From: Gammaproteobacteria bacterium
GTDB lineage: Bacteria; Pseudomonadota; Gammaproteobacteria; JAPPPA01
Reading direction: 5' to 3'
Length of the DNA: 64,000 nucleotides
Assembly: GCA_030425645.1 (NCBI GenBank)
Contig: JAUHZK010000007.1
Location: 1 to 64,000, forward strand
Part shown: positions 24,236-32,917 of the stretch, piece by piece
How positions within the stretch are numbered: the first letter of the stretch is position 1
Layout: the number at the start of each line of letters is the position of its first letter
Position numbers and translations under genes: made by a program
Notes under the pieces: generated by a model
What the model saw: only the letters and a program-made list of their open reading frames with translations
What the model was told of the DNA's origin: nothing
Database searches by the model: none

Positions 24236-25837
24236 CTAAGACAGCGGGCGGGCACGCAAGCGGCGCCCGAAGACCATCAGCAGCAAGGTTAGCAACAGCG
24301 CCATAGCATTAACGGCACCACCGCCGCCATTACCATTCGCGGCTTCAGAGCCACCGGCACCGCCATCTTCAACCGCTTTGCCGCTGTCGTCACACTCAGC
24401 GATTTGCTCAGCCACCTGTTTCACCATAGACGCCCACTCGTCGGCACTAAAGTTGGTGCTAAAGCCATAAGCATCCGGGTCTTGAATATCGCCATCGCGG
24501 TAATCGAGGCCAAAGCTATGTGACATCCGCACTGCGGTCATACACTTTTTTGGCACCACGGTAATTTTCTGGCCTTGGAAACCACTGGCTTTGTAAGCGC
24601 CCTCACCCGCGGTAGACGACCAAGTTTGGTAGGCATAACGACCATTAGACACCTCGGTCATTTGGGTCATGGCTTCCACCCAATAGTCTGGCAACACGCG
24701 CCGACCATCTGAGTTAACGCCGCCATTGCGCATCACCTCGCCGAAGCGAGAAAAATCATGTAGCCGGGCGTACAGGCCTTGCGAGGCCAAGACGCCACCT
24801 TCACGGTCGGCAATCATCATGGCGTCACCTTGTGCGCCCATTGGAATCCAAATTTTCTCGGAAATGATTTCGTTATACGGTTTGTCGTAGATCAGCTCTA
24901 ACATCCAAGCCAACACTTGCGTGTTACCACTGTTGTAACGAAACTCGGTGCCTTGCTCATACACCTTAGGCAACGCTTTCAGAAATTCGTTACGCGTTTG
25001 GCCCAACTGCCCTTGCGTGTAGTAATCCAGCATTACCTGCACCCACTGTTCTACTTGGGTGTTTTGCGCCAACACCGGGGTGTCTTCGTCCCAGTGCACG
25101 CCAGACTCCATTTGCAGGATGTTCTCAACCGTTACGGTTTCCCAGGCTGTGCCAACTAGCTCGGGAATATATTTCTCAATTGGATCTTGCAGACTGTCGA
25201 TATGCCCCTCGTCGAAAGCGATGCCCACAGTCGCGGCGATAAACGTTTTCGTTACCGACCAAGGTTGGTGGCGAACTTCGGCGCTATAGCCGTTGTTATA
25301 CAGCTCATCTACCAGGGCACCATTCACCACAAAATTCACCATGTCGGTTTCTGTGGTGTTCATAAAATCTTCAACCGTCTTAGTCGCGCCATCCCACTCA
25401 TAGGTAAGTTGCGATGTGTCTTGCAGCGCTTCCGGTAATGGCGAAATGTATTCACCGTTGGCGACATGCACGTTCGGCGTCCAAGCCTCAGGTTTAGCAA
25501 TGTCGGTTGGCGACGGAATTTGCACGTTGCCGTTAATTAAGGCCTCTTGTACCCAGGTCGACCAATAGGTCGGATTCATCCAAACATTCAGAAAACGATC
25601 CGATAGCATCTGATCGACCGTTGGCATACCTAAGATCGGCCCATCATTGTCAGGCGCAGGCTGACCGTCTTCTAACTGTTCTTGGTTCATCGCTATCAAG
25701 TCATTCATGACTAAATCTTGAACTTCTGCTGCGATTTGGTCACTTACTAACTCTGCCAAGCGTGCCTGTGCTGAAAAGGGCAAGAGTGATGCTGCCATCA
25801 GCACAGTTAGGACAGTTAAAAAACGGTTTAGAGACAT
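24236..25837 (-). CDS. Secreted serine hydrolase (NylB/beta-lactamase-like) with GlyGly-CTERM tail
   Basis: A 533-residue protein with a signal peptide (MSLNRFLTVLTVLMAASLLPFSAQA). The class C/NylB-like fold has the nucleophile motif SVTK near 191 and a Tyr motif RYNSGNTQVLAWMLE near 300. The end is a sorting signal: a glycine run (GGAGGSEAANGNGGGG), a hydrophobic helix AMALLLTLLLMVFG and a basic RRLRAR tail. This is the GlyGly-CTERM pattern of proteins exported by type II secretion and processed by rhombosortase. It likely hydrolyses an ester or amide outside the cell. Divergent from an SDR gene. Confidence 0.84.
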   Translation of the reverse strand: MSLNRFLTVLTVLMAASLLPFSAQARLAELVSDQIAAEVQDLVMNDLIAMNQEQLEDGQPAPDNDGPILGMPTVDQMLSDRFLNVWMNPTYWSTWVQEALINGNVQIPSPTDIAKPEAWTPNVHVANGEYISPLPEALQDTSQLTYEWDGATKTVEDFMNTTETDMVNFVVNGALVDELYNNGYSAEVRHQPWSVTKTFIAATVGIAFDEGHIDSLQDPIEKYIPELVGTAWETVTVENILQMESGVHWDEDTPVLAQNTQVEQWVQVMLDYYTQGQLGQTRNEFLKALPKVYEQGTEFRYNSGNTQVLAWMLELIYDKPYNEIISEKIWIPMGAQGDAMMIADREGGVLASQGLYARLHDFSRFGEVMRNGGVNSDGRRVLPDYWVEAMTQMTEVSNGRYAYQTWSSTAGEGAYKASGFQGQKITVVPKKCMTAVRMSHSFGLDYRDGDIQDPDAYGFSTNFSADEWASMVKQVAEQIAECDDSGKAVEDGGAGGSEAANGNGGGGAVNAMALLLTLLLMVFGRRLRARPLS

Positions 25838-25918
25838 CGTGATTCCTCCCTACGGTCAGCTCAACATACCGCCGCAGATAATAATAATTGGATTAGCTTT
25901 AATAGTTTAACTGAGTTT

Positions 25919-25952
25919 CGATTCAATTTAATAGGGCTATTAACGCGAATCG
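25919..25952. promoter_or_regulatory. Nested inverted repeats between serine hydrolase and SDR genes
   Basis: A perfect dyad TTAATAG-GG-CTATTAA (25928-25943) sits inside an outer pair CGATTC (25919-25924) and GAATCG (25947-25952), in the 189 bp between two divergent genes. It is a good candidate operator, but no regulator gene is adjacent. Confidence 0.5.
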
Positions 25953-26026
25953 AGCCGATTAACCCTGATTGCCTTAATTATTTGCCGAGGCATTCGATAG
26001 AATAAACGCCCACTTAAGGATCAACT

Positions 26027-26815
26027 ATGTCATTCAAACTCAAACAACGTTACGGCCAAACCGCCATGGTCACTGGCGCTTCTTCTGGCATTGGCAAGGC
26101 CTTTGCCCAAACGCTGGCGGCCGAAGGTATGGACTTAGTGATTGTGGCCCGTCGCGAGCAAGCTTTAGTTGAGCTCGCGACACAACTGCAATCAGCACAT
26201 GGCGTTCGTGTCACCTGCATTCCACAAGACCTTACGGCGCTAGACGCGGCCGATAATCTTGGCACCGCGCTGAATGAGCAAAACATTGAAGTTGACCTAC
26301 TAATTAACAACGCTGGTGTTGGTACACATGGTCGTTTTGAAGAGCTCGATCTAGACCGTGAGAAAGCTATGATCCAGCTAAATTGCCAGCTACCAGTAGC
26401 GCTAGCGCACAAACTGCTGCCGGGCATGAAAGCCCGTGGCCGCGGCGGCATTGTGATGCTAGCCTCGGTTGCTGGACAAATGCCAGTGCCCTATATGGCC
26501 GCCTACTCGGCCAGTAAAGCCTTTATGCGTTTCTTTAGTGAAAGCCTATGGGGCGAGCTACGCGGCACGGGCGTCGATATTGTGTCGATTTCACCGGGTG
26601 ACACGGCCACCGAGTTCCGCCAAACGGCTGACCTAAATAACAAATTCCCGATTCCGCCACGCACGGCGCAAGATGTGGTTAACACCAGCCTTAAGGCGCT
26701 AGGTAAGAAGACCTCAGTGGTTGACGGCATCATGAACAAATTGACGGCTTGGTGGGCTACTTGGGCACCGCGTAAGCTACTTATTTTGATGAACGCCAAA
26801 CTTTGGAAGGTCTAA
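26027..26815 (+). CDS. Short-chain dehydrogenase/reductase (classical SDR)
   Basis: A 262-residue NAD(P)-dependent oxidoreductase. The cofactor motif is TGASSGIG near residue 17, the structural motif NNAG near 90, and the catalytic residues are Ser in MLASVAG and YSASK near 157. The basic residue after the second strand (VARRE) suggests NADPH. The C-terminal half includes a hydrophobic stretch (WWATWAPRKLLILM), as in membrane-associated SDRs acting on ketones of lipids. The stop TAATG overlaps the following SRPBCC gene, so the two are coupled. Confidence 0.88.
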   Translation: MSFKLKQRYGQTAMVTGASSGIGKAFAQTLAAEGMDLVIVARREQALVELATQLQSAHGVRVTCIPQDLTALDAADNLGTALNEQNIEVDLLINNAGVGTHGRFEELDLDREKAMIQLNCQLPVALAHKLLPGMKARGRGGIVMLASVAGQMPVPYMAAYSASKAFMRFFSESLWGELRGTGVDIVSISPGDTATEFRQTADLNNKFPIPPRTAQDVVNTSLKALGKKTSVVDGIMNKLTAWWATWAPRKLLILMNAKLWKV

Positions 26816-27240
26816 TGCTGCAATCGTTTTCTGTGTCTGTTTCACAAAACTTTAAAGCGCCGGTCGCTGACGTCTTCGCGGTGCTATCTGATCACAACCA
26901 ATTAAAGCGCGTCTTCGGTATTCCCGTCACGCGTATCAAAGACGGCAAAGATTCTGCCAACGGCGTTGGTTCAGTGCGCCGCTTAGGACCGCCGCCATTT
27001 GGCGTGCAAGAAACCGTTACCGCGGTAGAACCCAATGCCCGCATTGATTACGTCATTAGCAAATTTGGTGGCCCTGTGATGAACCACCGCGGCAATCAGC
27101 GCTTTAGTGAAAAAGGCAGTGGTTCCGAGCTGACTTGGGAGATTAATTTCTCTTCATTGCCTGGCTTAGGCCACGGCGTAGCCAAAGTCTTAGAAGCCGC
27201 TCTTAGCCGCGGACTGGCCAAACTTAACCAGCAGCTATAA
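26815..27240 (+). CDS. SRPBCC (START/Bet v1-like) small-ligand protein
   Basis: A 141-residue protein with the polyketide-cyclase/SRPBCC pattern: FSVSVSQNFKAPVADVFAVLSDHNQLKRVFG at the start, a central VGSVRRLGPPPFGVQETVTAVEPNARIDYVIS, and a C-terminal helix (GHGVAKVLEAALSRGLAKLNQQL). The family binds hydrophobic ligands in a deep cavity. The start overlaps the SDR stop (TAATG) with GGAAGG at good spacing. It may carry or cyclise the SDR product; only the coupling is seen, the rest is inference. Confidence 0.82.
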   Translation: MLQSFSVSVSQNFKAPVADVFAVLSDHNQLKRVFGIPVTRIKDGKDSANGVGSVRRLGPPPFGVQETVTAVEPNARIDYVISKFGGPVMNHRGNQRFSEKGSGSELTWEINFSSLPGLGHGVAKVLEAALSRGLAKLNQQL

Positions 27241-27248
27241 AACCACTT

Positions 27249-28121
27249 TTACGACTGCCGGCTAATAAAGTCTGAGACCAACTTAGCCAATAATCGCGGT
27301 TGGCTAAGCGGCAACCAATGACCGCCGTCAACGGTCACTCGGCTAAAATTGCGCACGTAACGCGGCAAATCATCGTAACTGCTTGGTGACAAAAACCGAT
27401 CGCCGGTAGGCACTACCAGCTGCACAGGCACACCCACCTTAACCGGCTGCGGCTTGAATAGGCTAGGCAGAATATTGGCACGATATAGCTGAATGCCATT
27501 GATCGCGTCGCGCTTTTGGCTGGGCCGTGGCTTGACCGCTGTGCCCTCCATCCAACTCAACACTTTGTACCACTGCCGCGCCCAACCGAGACGCCAAGGC
27601 AAAGACCCCAGCAGCGGGATGTGGAACGAAAACACGTACCAAGACATTAGCAGCTGCTTAGTTGCCGCCCACAAGTTCTTCGGCGTCGGACGACTCAACC
27701 TCAGCCGCATCACATGCCCTGCGTAATCCAATCCGGGGCCAGAAATGCTAGTAAAGCTAGCAATGCGATTAGCTATTTCAGGCTGATTAACAAAATACCA
27801 ACTTTGCACCGAACCCCAATCATGCCCCACCAAATGGACTTTCTGATTCGGTGCTAAAGCATCTAACACCGCGACAAAATCAGCTGCCAGCTTTTCATGT
27901 TTGTAGTCACGCACATGCGGCGGAATATCCGACTCGCCCGTGCCACGCACATCGTAAGTCAGCAAACGGTAGTGACCTGTTAACTCGGCAACTACGCCAC
28001 CCCACACAGTCTGGTCATCGGGATAACCATGAATTAATAGCACCGTTGCTCGATCAGCCGCGGCGTATTCTTTAACGCAAAGACGGACGTTATCGGCCGC
28101 TGTGACGGTATGTGATAGCAC
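27249..28121 (-). CDS. Alpha/beta hydrolase, epoxide-hydrolase-like
   Basis: A 290-residue alpha/beta hydrolase with oxyanion motif HGYPD near residue 31 and nucleophile elbow GHDWGSVQSW near 100, giving an Asp nucleophile as in epoxide hydrolases and haloalkane dehalogenases. A cap region follows (about 130-215), and the catalytic His is probably in DGGHWLPLSQP near 270. The start is GTG 28121 without a clear ribosome site. It is a paralogue of the N-terminal half of the fusion protein at 28327 (shared blocks HGYPD-Q-VW, YDVRG-GESD, AHDWGS/GHDWGS). A terminator lies between the two genes. Confidence 0.84.
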   Translation of the reverse strand: MLSHTVTAADNVRLCVKEYAAADRATVLLIHGYPDDQTVWGGVVAELTGHYRLLTYDVRGTGESDIPPHVRDYKHEKLAADFVAVLDALAPNQKVHLVGHDWGSVQSWYFVNQPEIANRIASFTSISGPGLDYAGHVMRLRLSRPTPKNLWAATKQLLMSWYVFSFHIPLLGSLPWRLGWARQWYKVLSWMEGTAVKPRPSQKRDAINGIQLYRANILPSLFKPQPVKVGVPVQLVVPTGDRFLSPSSYDDLPRYVRNFSRVTVDGGHWLPLSQPRLLAKLVSDFISRQS

Positions 28122-28218
28122 GTACTTGATATCTATAAAAGGGATTACTAATAAACCCCAGTCGCAAGCGAATTACAAGCCTAACGATGACCGAGTCGAG
28201 CCCGCCAACACAAAAAAA

Positions 28219-28236
28219 GGGCCACCTAGGTGGCCC
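28219..28236 (-). terminator. Intrinsic terminator after the fusion gene
   Basis: On the minus strand GGGCCACC-TA-GGTGGCCC forms an 8-bp stem followed by TTTTTTT (28218-28212). It ends the minus-strand transcript that carries the monooxygenase and the fusion hydrolase. Confidence 0.82.
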
Positions 28237-28247
28237 CCAAAAATTGG

Positions 28248-28303
28248 ACAGCGTAGTTTTACCGGCTTTGGAAAATGGAGGTTGGTAAAACCATCAACGC
28301 TGT
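28248..28303. repeat. Imperfect inverted repeat beside the terminator
   Basis: Arms ACAGCG-TA-GTTTTACC (28248-28263) and GGTAAAAC-CATCAA-CGCTGT (28284-28303) flank a 20-nt centre. Two complementary blocks per arm are separated by unequal spacers. No function is assigned; it could be an mRNA 3' structure or a decayed mobile-repeat unit. Confidence 0.45.
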
Positions 28304-28326
28304 GCCGTCCTCCCGAAGGCGATTTT

Positions 28327-30216
28327 TTAGGCGGCCTTAACCCCTGCGTTTTGATAACCCAAGTTTTCAGCCAATAAAGCCAAGGCTTTTTCGGTGTCAC
28401 CTTCGTCGACTGGGTCATACCAAGGATTAAAAAACGCTAGGTGTTTTTTGGCCAAGAAACCAACCGACGGTAGGTTGCCTTGCTTAGCCTGACGCGACCA
28501 TTCACGCCAGAACCAAGGGCGGAAAACGCCCGGTTTCTTGCCGGCAAAACGCGGGTCTTGCGCCATGATATTGGCGGCGCCATCTGCCCATAAGCCAATA
28601 ATCACCGGGAACACAATCGCACTGAGGTAATAGCGTGAAATGTAAGTGCCGCCTAGATGGCGGTAGACATCAAACGCCACCGAGCGATGCTCGATTTCCT
28701 CTGCGCCATGCCATTTCAACAAATCAAGCAAGGTTGGGTCAGCGCCCTGCTGTTGCCAGATTTGGTTTTCAACAATGTATTCGCCCAACACACAGGTCAT
28801 ATGCTCAATGGTGGCAACCAAGCCAAGGCGTAATACCAGCCATTGATGCTCTAGACGTTTCGGCACCTTGTAGCCAAACGGCTGATCGGCTCCTACCACT
28901 TTTAAGACCCAGTCAATCTTGCTGGTGACTTGTTTGGTTTTGATTCCGTGAGCCTGTAGATAATCCTCTGTGGCACTACTGTGAGCCTGCGCGTGTTGAG
29001 CCTCTTGGCGCACAAAGGCTTTTACGTCCTTCTGCAATTTTTCATCGGCAATATGCGGCATCGCCTTGTTAAATAGGCGGCAGAACCAAAACTCACCAGC
29101 CGGCAATAGCAGGTTAATCTCATTCACGAAATGACTGGTAAATGGCTGCTTGGGAATCCACTCCAGCGGCGTGTTTTGCCAGTCGTAATTCACCCGCCGC
29201 GGGGTAATGTCGTAATGCGTGGTTGAGCCAGTGGCTTGCTGTTTAAACGGCCCCCAGAAAGACGCCGCTTGTAGGCGCTGCTTCGCGCGGTCATCGACCG
29301 CCACTTTGGCTTTCTTCCAAACCGTAGAGCGCGAGCTACAACCTTTTTCAACAAAGCTAACAAACTCCGCTGCCGCCTTAGCCACCTGTTTGGCATGACT
29401 GATCGGTGACCAGTGTCCACCCACCAAATCGCGTTGCCAGCAATTTGGCGCCCAATAGACACAAGCCCTCGCCATTTCTTTGGTGACAAAGTGATCATCT
29501 TCTGGAATGAGTAGCTGTACTGGCACCTCGGTAAAACGGCGGCGTGGGTTCTGCAGCTGAGGTAAAACGTTGGCACGATATAACTTCATACCCAGTAAAC
29601 CGTCGCTGGTTTGTGTGGCATTTTTATCAGCTTGCAGACCTTCAACATGCTTTAACAAACGCGGCCATGCGCGACCCACTACGCCGCGCCAAGCCAGCTC
29701 GCCCAACACCGGCACATGAAAAGCCGCCACATACCAAGAGTGCAATAGTTGTGACAAACCGGCGCGCAACTTAGAGGGGCGCAGCTGGTCTCGGGCCCAA
29801 AAACCAATATGGTCCAAACTAGGCCCAGAGATGGAGCTATAAGAAGCGATACGTGCTTTAGCACCCTCTTCTGTCACCGACTCCCAGCTTTGAATCGAGC
29901 CCCAGTCGTGTGCCAATACATGCACTGACTTATCAGGACTTAACTGGTCAATTACAGCGTGAAAGTCGGCGCTCAAACAGTTCAATTTATAGGCCCGCTG
30001 CTGGCGCGGTTTATCCGACTCGCCGGCGCCACGAACGTCGTAGCTAATCACGCGAAACTGCGTATTCAATTCCGGCGCCACAGCGCTCCAAACGTTTTGG
30101 TTATCCGGATAACCATGCACTAAAACGATGGTCGGCGCGTCAGCTTTAGGCCATTCACGCACGGCTAAATTAACGCCGCCGTGGCCACTCACACTATGTT
30201 CAATAATCGTAGTCAT
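28327..30216 (-). CDS. Fusion of an epoxide-hydrolase-like domain and a putative di-iron 'metal-dependent hydrolase' domain
   Basis: A 629-residue two-domain protein. Residues about 1-290: alpha/beta hydrolase with HGYPD near 35, Asp nucleophile in LAHDWGSIQSW near 104, and a C-terminal GGHWSP near 271. Residues about 340-620: PF10118-type domain (FTSHFVNEINLLLPAGEFWFCRLFN). It contains Glu in AGEFWF, ExxH in RQEAQHAQAH, Glu in IEHMTCVL and ExxH in EEIEHRSVAF, a spacing like ferritin-type di-iron proteins. ATG 30216 follows GGAGAA, 21 bp after the flavin monooxygenase. The separate PF10118 gene at 32918 shows the domain also exists alone. Confidence 0.82.
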   Translation of the reverse strand: MTTIIEHSVSGHGGVNLAVREWPKADAPTIVLVHGYPDNQNVWSAVAPELNTQFRVISYDVRGAGESDKPRQQRAYKLNCLSADFHAVIDQLSPDKSVHVLAHDWGSIQSWESVTEEGAKARIASYSSISGPSLDHIGFWARDQLRPSKLRAGLSQLLHSWYVAAFHVPVLGELAWRGVVGRAWPRLLKHVEGLQADKNATQTSDGLLGMKLYRANVLPQLQNPRRRFTEVPVQLLIPEDDHFVTKEMARACVYWAPNCWQRDLVGGHWSPISHAKQVAKAAAEFVSFVEKGCSSRSTVWKKAKVAVDDRAKQRLQAASFWGPFKQQATGSTTHYDITPRRVNYDWQNTPLEWIPKQPFTSHFVNEINLLLPAGEFWFCRLFNKAMPHIADEKLQKDVKAFVRQEAQHAQAHSSATEDYLQAHGIKTKQVTSKIDWVLKVVGADQPFGYKVPKRLEHQWLVLRLGLVATIEHMTCVLGEYIVENQIWQQQGADPTLLDLLKWHGAEEIEHRSVAFDVYRHLGGTYISRYYLSAIVFPVIIGLWADGAANIMAQDPRFAGKKPGVFRPWFWREWSRQAKQGNLPSVGFLAKKHLAFFNPWYDPVDEGDTEKALALLAENLGYQNAGVKAA

Positions 30217-30237
30217 AACATTTCTCCTACACCGTGA

Positions 30238-31785
30238 TTAGGCGGCACTCAGCAGACTGCCCGTCAGGCGAGCCAGCCGGTTGCGTTTAGGAATAGGCAC
30301 GGTTTTTTTAGGGCTTTCAGCGGACGTTTTTACTTCACACACAGCCGGGTCGAAACGACGTGTCATGGCGCGGTAGGCAAAAGTAAAGCCAGGCCAGAGC
30401 GTCCAGTTTTTGCCTTGGTCGTCTAGATACCAACTCTGGCAACCGGATGCCCAAACCGTGCTTTTCATGGCGCCTTGAATACGGCCCACAAAGTGTCGCT
30501 GCGCTTCTGGTTTTACATCCACTAACGACCATTGGTTTTTACGCGCCTGCTTCAGCGCGTCGGCCACATACTGAATCTGCGACTCGATCATATACACCAT
30601 CGAGTTGTGTCCAAGACCGGTATTCGGGCCCATAAGGAAATAGGCATTCGGGAAACCGGCGGTATGAATTCCCATATAACTCTCAGCACCGGCTTTCCAA
30701 GCGTCCTGAATTTTGAGGCCATTACGGCCGCTGAAATTCATATTGGCTATCGCGTCTACGGTTTTAAAACCCGTTGCGTAGATAATTACGTCAACGTCAT
30801 ACTGTTTGCCGCCAGAGTCTTTGATGCCAGTTTCAGTGACTTGGTCGATACGCGCGGTGACAACATCTACATTCGGCTTCGCCAACGCCGGATAGTAATC
30901 ATTAGAAATTAATACACGCTTACAACCCATATCAAATAGCGGTGTTACCTTACGGCGCAAAACGCGGTTTTTAATCGACTTGTTGATATTGTGACGCGCC
31001 ACCAGCTCCATGCCTTTTAGCAATGGCTTGGCGTAGCGGAAGGCGACAAAACGCACTTCATGTTGGTTGTAAATTAAGTCGCGCGACAGGTTCTGCACAA
31101 ACGGCACTTTGGCAAATAGAGCTTTTTCGCGTTCGCTATATTCGCGGTCTGGTTTTGGCATCACCCAAGGCGCCGTACGCTGGAAGCTATAAAGTTTTTC
31201 TACCTTGTCGGCGATCGCCGGAATGATTTGGATGGCACTGGCACCGGTACCAATAACAGCGACTTTTTTGCCAGTGAGATCAATATCGTGATTCCACTCA
31301 GCTGAGTGAAACGCAGGACCAGTAAAATCGTCGGCGCCGTCGAATTTAGGCAGTTGAGGAATATGCAAACCGCCAATACCTAAGACTACGTTTTTCGCTA
31401 ACACTTCATTGCCGTTAGCAAAGCTCAGGTTCCACTGACACAGCTCATCATCAAAACTAGCCGCTGTTAACTGATGCCCATAGCGGATATGCGGCAGCAG
31501 GTCATGCTTACGCGTTACATCTTTTAAATAGGCATGAATCTCTGGCTGGGTGGCAAAAGCGCGCGTCCAGTCAGGGTTCTGTTCAAAAGAGAACGAATAC
31601 AAATGCGACGGCACGTCACATGCACAGCCTGGGTAAGTGTTTTCACGCCAAGTACCACCCACATCAGCGGCTTTTTCAAATACTGCAAAGTCCTCAACAC
31701 CGTCTTTTTTTAGACGAATGGCCATACCTAAACCCGAAAAACCGGTTCCAATTACCGCCACTTCTAAGGCTTTTACTGACTTCAT
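30238..31785 (-). CDS. FAD-dependent monooxygenase, Baeyer-Villiger/FMO class
   Basis: A 515-residue flavin monooxygenase with FAD motif GTGFSGLG near 13, the typical GGTWRENTYPGCACDVPSHLYSFSF block near 43-68, a Baeyer-Villiger-type fingerprint FTGPAFHSAEW near 160 and an NADPH motif GTGASAIQ near 185. The sequence is the cyclohexanone/steroid-monooxygenase type and differs from the AlmA-like gene at 17118. ATG 31785 follows TTAGGAAA. It is the first gene of a minus-strand operon with the fusion hydrolase and is divergent from an SDR. An ester product and a hydrolase next door form a plausible pair (inference). Confidence 0.87.
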   Translation of the reverse strand: MKSVKALEVAVIGTGFSGLGMAIRLKKDGVEDFAVFEKAADVGGTWRENTYPGCACDVPSHLYSFSFEQNPDWTRAFATQPEIHAYLKDVTRKHDLLPHIRYGHQLTAASFDDELCQWNLSFANGNEVLAKNVVLGIGGLHIPQLPKFDGADDFTGPAFHSAEWNHDIDLTGKKVAVIGTGASAIQIIPAIADKVEKLYSFQRTAPWVMPKPDREYSEREKALFAKVPFVQNLSRDLIYNQHEVRFVAFRYAKPLLKGMELVARHNINKSIKNRVLRRKVTPLFDMGCKRVLISNDYYPALAKPNVDVVTARIDQVTETGIKDSGGKQYDVDVIIYATGFKTVDAIANMNFSGRNGLKIQDAWKAGAESYMGIHTAGFPNAYFLMGPNTGLGHNSMVYMIESQIQYVADALKQARKNQWSLVDVKPEAQRHFVGRIQGAMKSTVWASGCQSWYLDDQGKNWTLWPGFTFAYRAMTRRFDPAVCEVKTSAESPKKTVPIPKRNRLARLTGSLLSAA

Positions 31786-31896
31786 TTTCCTAACCTCTAT
31801 TAAATTATTGCCATTGCCGCTTTGCGAATTAGTTAGATAAATCAAATATTTAGCTACAGCAAAGCGGTTCAAATACAACAAAAATTAAATTTCATG

Positions 31897-31922
31897 TTAC
31901 ATTGTTACACTAATCAATGTAA
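31897..31922. promoter_or_regulatory. Dyad operator in the monooxygenase/SDR divergent promoter
   Basis: A perfect 8-bp inverted repeat TTACATTG and CAATGTAA, 10 bp apart, lies between two divergent operons. Overlapping copies of TGTTACA occur at 31895 and 31903, and another at about 31933. The MerR gene at 33841, in the right-hand operon, is the nearest candidate regulator. Confidence 0.6.
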
Positions 31923-32026
31923 TCATTGTTTGGTGTTACAGTCAAAACCGTTTCGATAAAGAGGGTTATAGATCCTTCTGATGACCGAACGGCATGGCTA
32001 GCCAATTACAGACGAGAGGTCTACGC

Positions 32027-32860
32027 ATGAAGAATTTAAGAAACCAAGTAGTCGTCATTACCGGCGCTGGATCAGGTATCGGCCGCGCATTGGCGCAGCA
32101 ACTCGATAAACAAGGCGCCTTGCTGTCACTATCAGACGTGAATAAAGACGGCCTCAAAGAAACCGTCGATTCACTCGGTCGTAAACACTTTAGTCAGCTA
32201 TTGGATGTTGCCGACCGCGAAGCGGTTTACGCCAATGCCGAAGCTACCGAGGCACGGTTTGGCCCAGCTAGTGTTGTCATCAACAACGCCGGTGTCGCCG
32301 TCGCGCAGACCATCGAAGACCTCAGCTACGAGGACTTTGAGTGGGTGATGGACATCAATTTCTGGGGCATGGTTTACGGCAGCAAAGCTTATTTGCCGCA
32401 ACTCAAACAGCATAAAGAAGCCGCTGTTGCCAACGTATCCAGCGTGTTTGGTTTGTTCTCACTACCTACCCAAGGCGCCTATAACGCCAGCAAATTCGCC
32501 ATTCGCGGATTTACCGAAGCCTTACGCTCAGAAATGGCCGGCACTGGCGTCAGCGTGCACAGCATTCACCCCGGCGGCATCCGCACAGATATCGCTAAGA
32601 ACTCTCGCTTCTATGTCGGTCCAGGCCAAATTACCGACCAGAAAAAAGCCACTGGCTTGTTCGACAAGGTCACGGTAACGACGCCACAAACCGCCGCGAA
32701 AACGATTATTAAAGGTATTCAACGCAAGCAAGAGCGCATTTTGATCGGGCCTGATGCCCGCGTATTCGACGCCATGCAACGCAGCATGCCGGTTCAGTAC
32801 AGCAAAGTGGTCTCGCTCGCTGATAAAGCCTCGAAATTCATCGGCAACAAGGTTGCCTAA
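32027..32860 (+). CDS. Short-chain dehydrogenase/reductase
   Basis: A 277-residue SDR with cofactor motif TGAGSGIG near residue 12, an acidic residue at the end of strand 2 (LSLSDVNKDG), which favours NAD(H), NNAG near 88, Ser in NVSSVFGLF and YNASK near 155. The C-terminal end is longer than usual (ARVFDAMQRSMPVQYSKVVSLADKASKFIG). ATG 32027 follows GAGAGG. It starts the operon SDR, di-iron protein, MerR and is divergent from the monooxygenase, suggesting one pathway around an alcohol/ketone step. Confidence 0.88.
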   Translation: MKNLRNQVVVITGAGSGIGRALAQQLDKQGALLSLSDVNKDGLKETVDSLGRKHFSQLLDVADREAVYANAEATEARFGPASVVINNAGVAVAQTIEDLSYEDFEWVMDINFWGMVYGSKAYLPQLKQHKEAAVANVSSVFGLFSLPTQGAYNASKFAIRGFTEALRSEMAGTGVSVHSIHPGGIRTDIAKNSRFYVGPGQITDQKKATGLFDKVTVTTPQTAAKTIIKGIQRKQERILIGPDARVFDAMQRSMPVQYSKVVSLADKASKFIGNKVA

Positions 32861-32869
32861 ACCCGATCC

Positions 32870-32895
32870 GGGACAGACCCATTTGGGTCTGTCCC
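32870..32895 (+). other. Strong intergenic hairpin between SDR and PF10118 genes
   Basis: GGGACAGACCC-ATTT-GGGTCTGTCCC gives an 11-bp perfect stem with a 4-nt loop and no T-run. It more likely stabilises the SDR mRNA end or causes partial attenuation than termination. The ribosome site of the next gene (TAGGAGAG) lies downstream and stays free. Confidence 0.6.
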
Positions 32896-32917
32896 AACAC
32901 TTTCTTAGGAGAGAGTC

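Noticed and set aside
28248-28303. Integron attC or transposon end
   Set aside because: Arms lack the attC R and L box pattern, no integrase or transposase is nearby, and no target duplication is visible.
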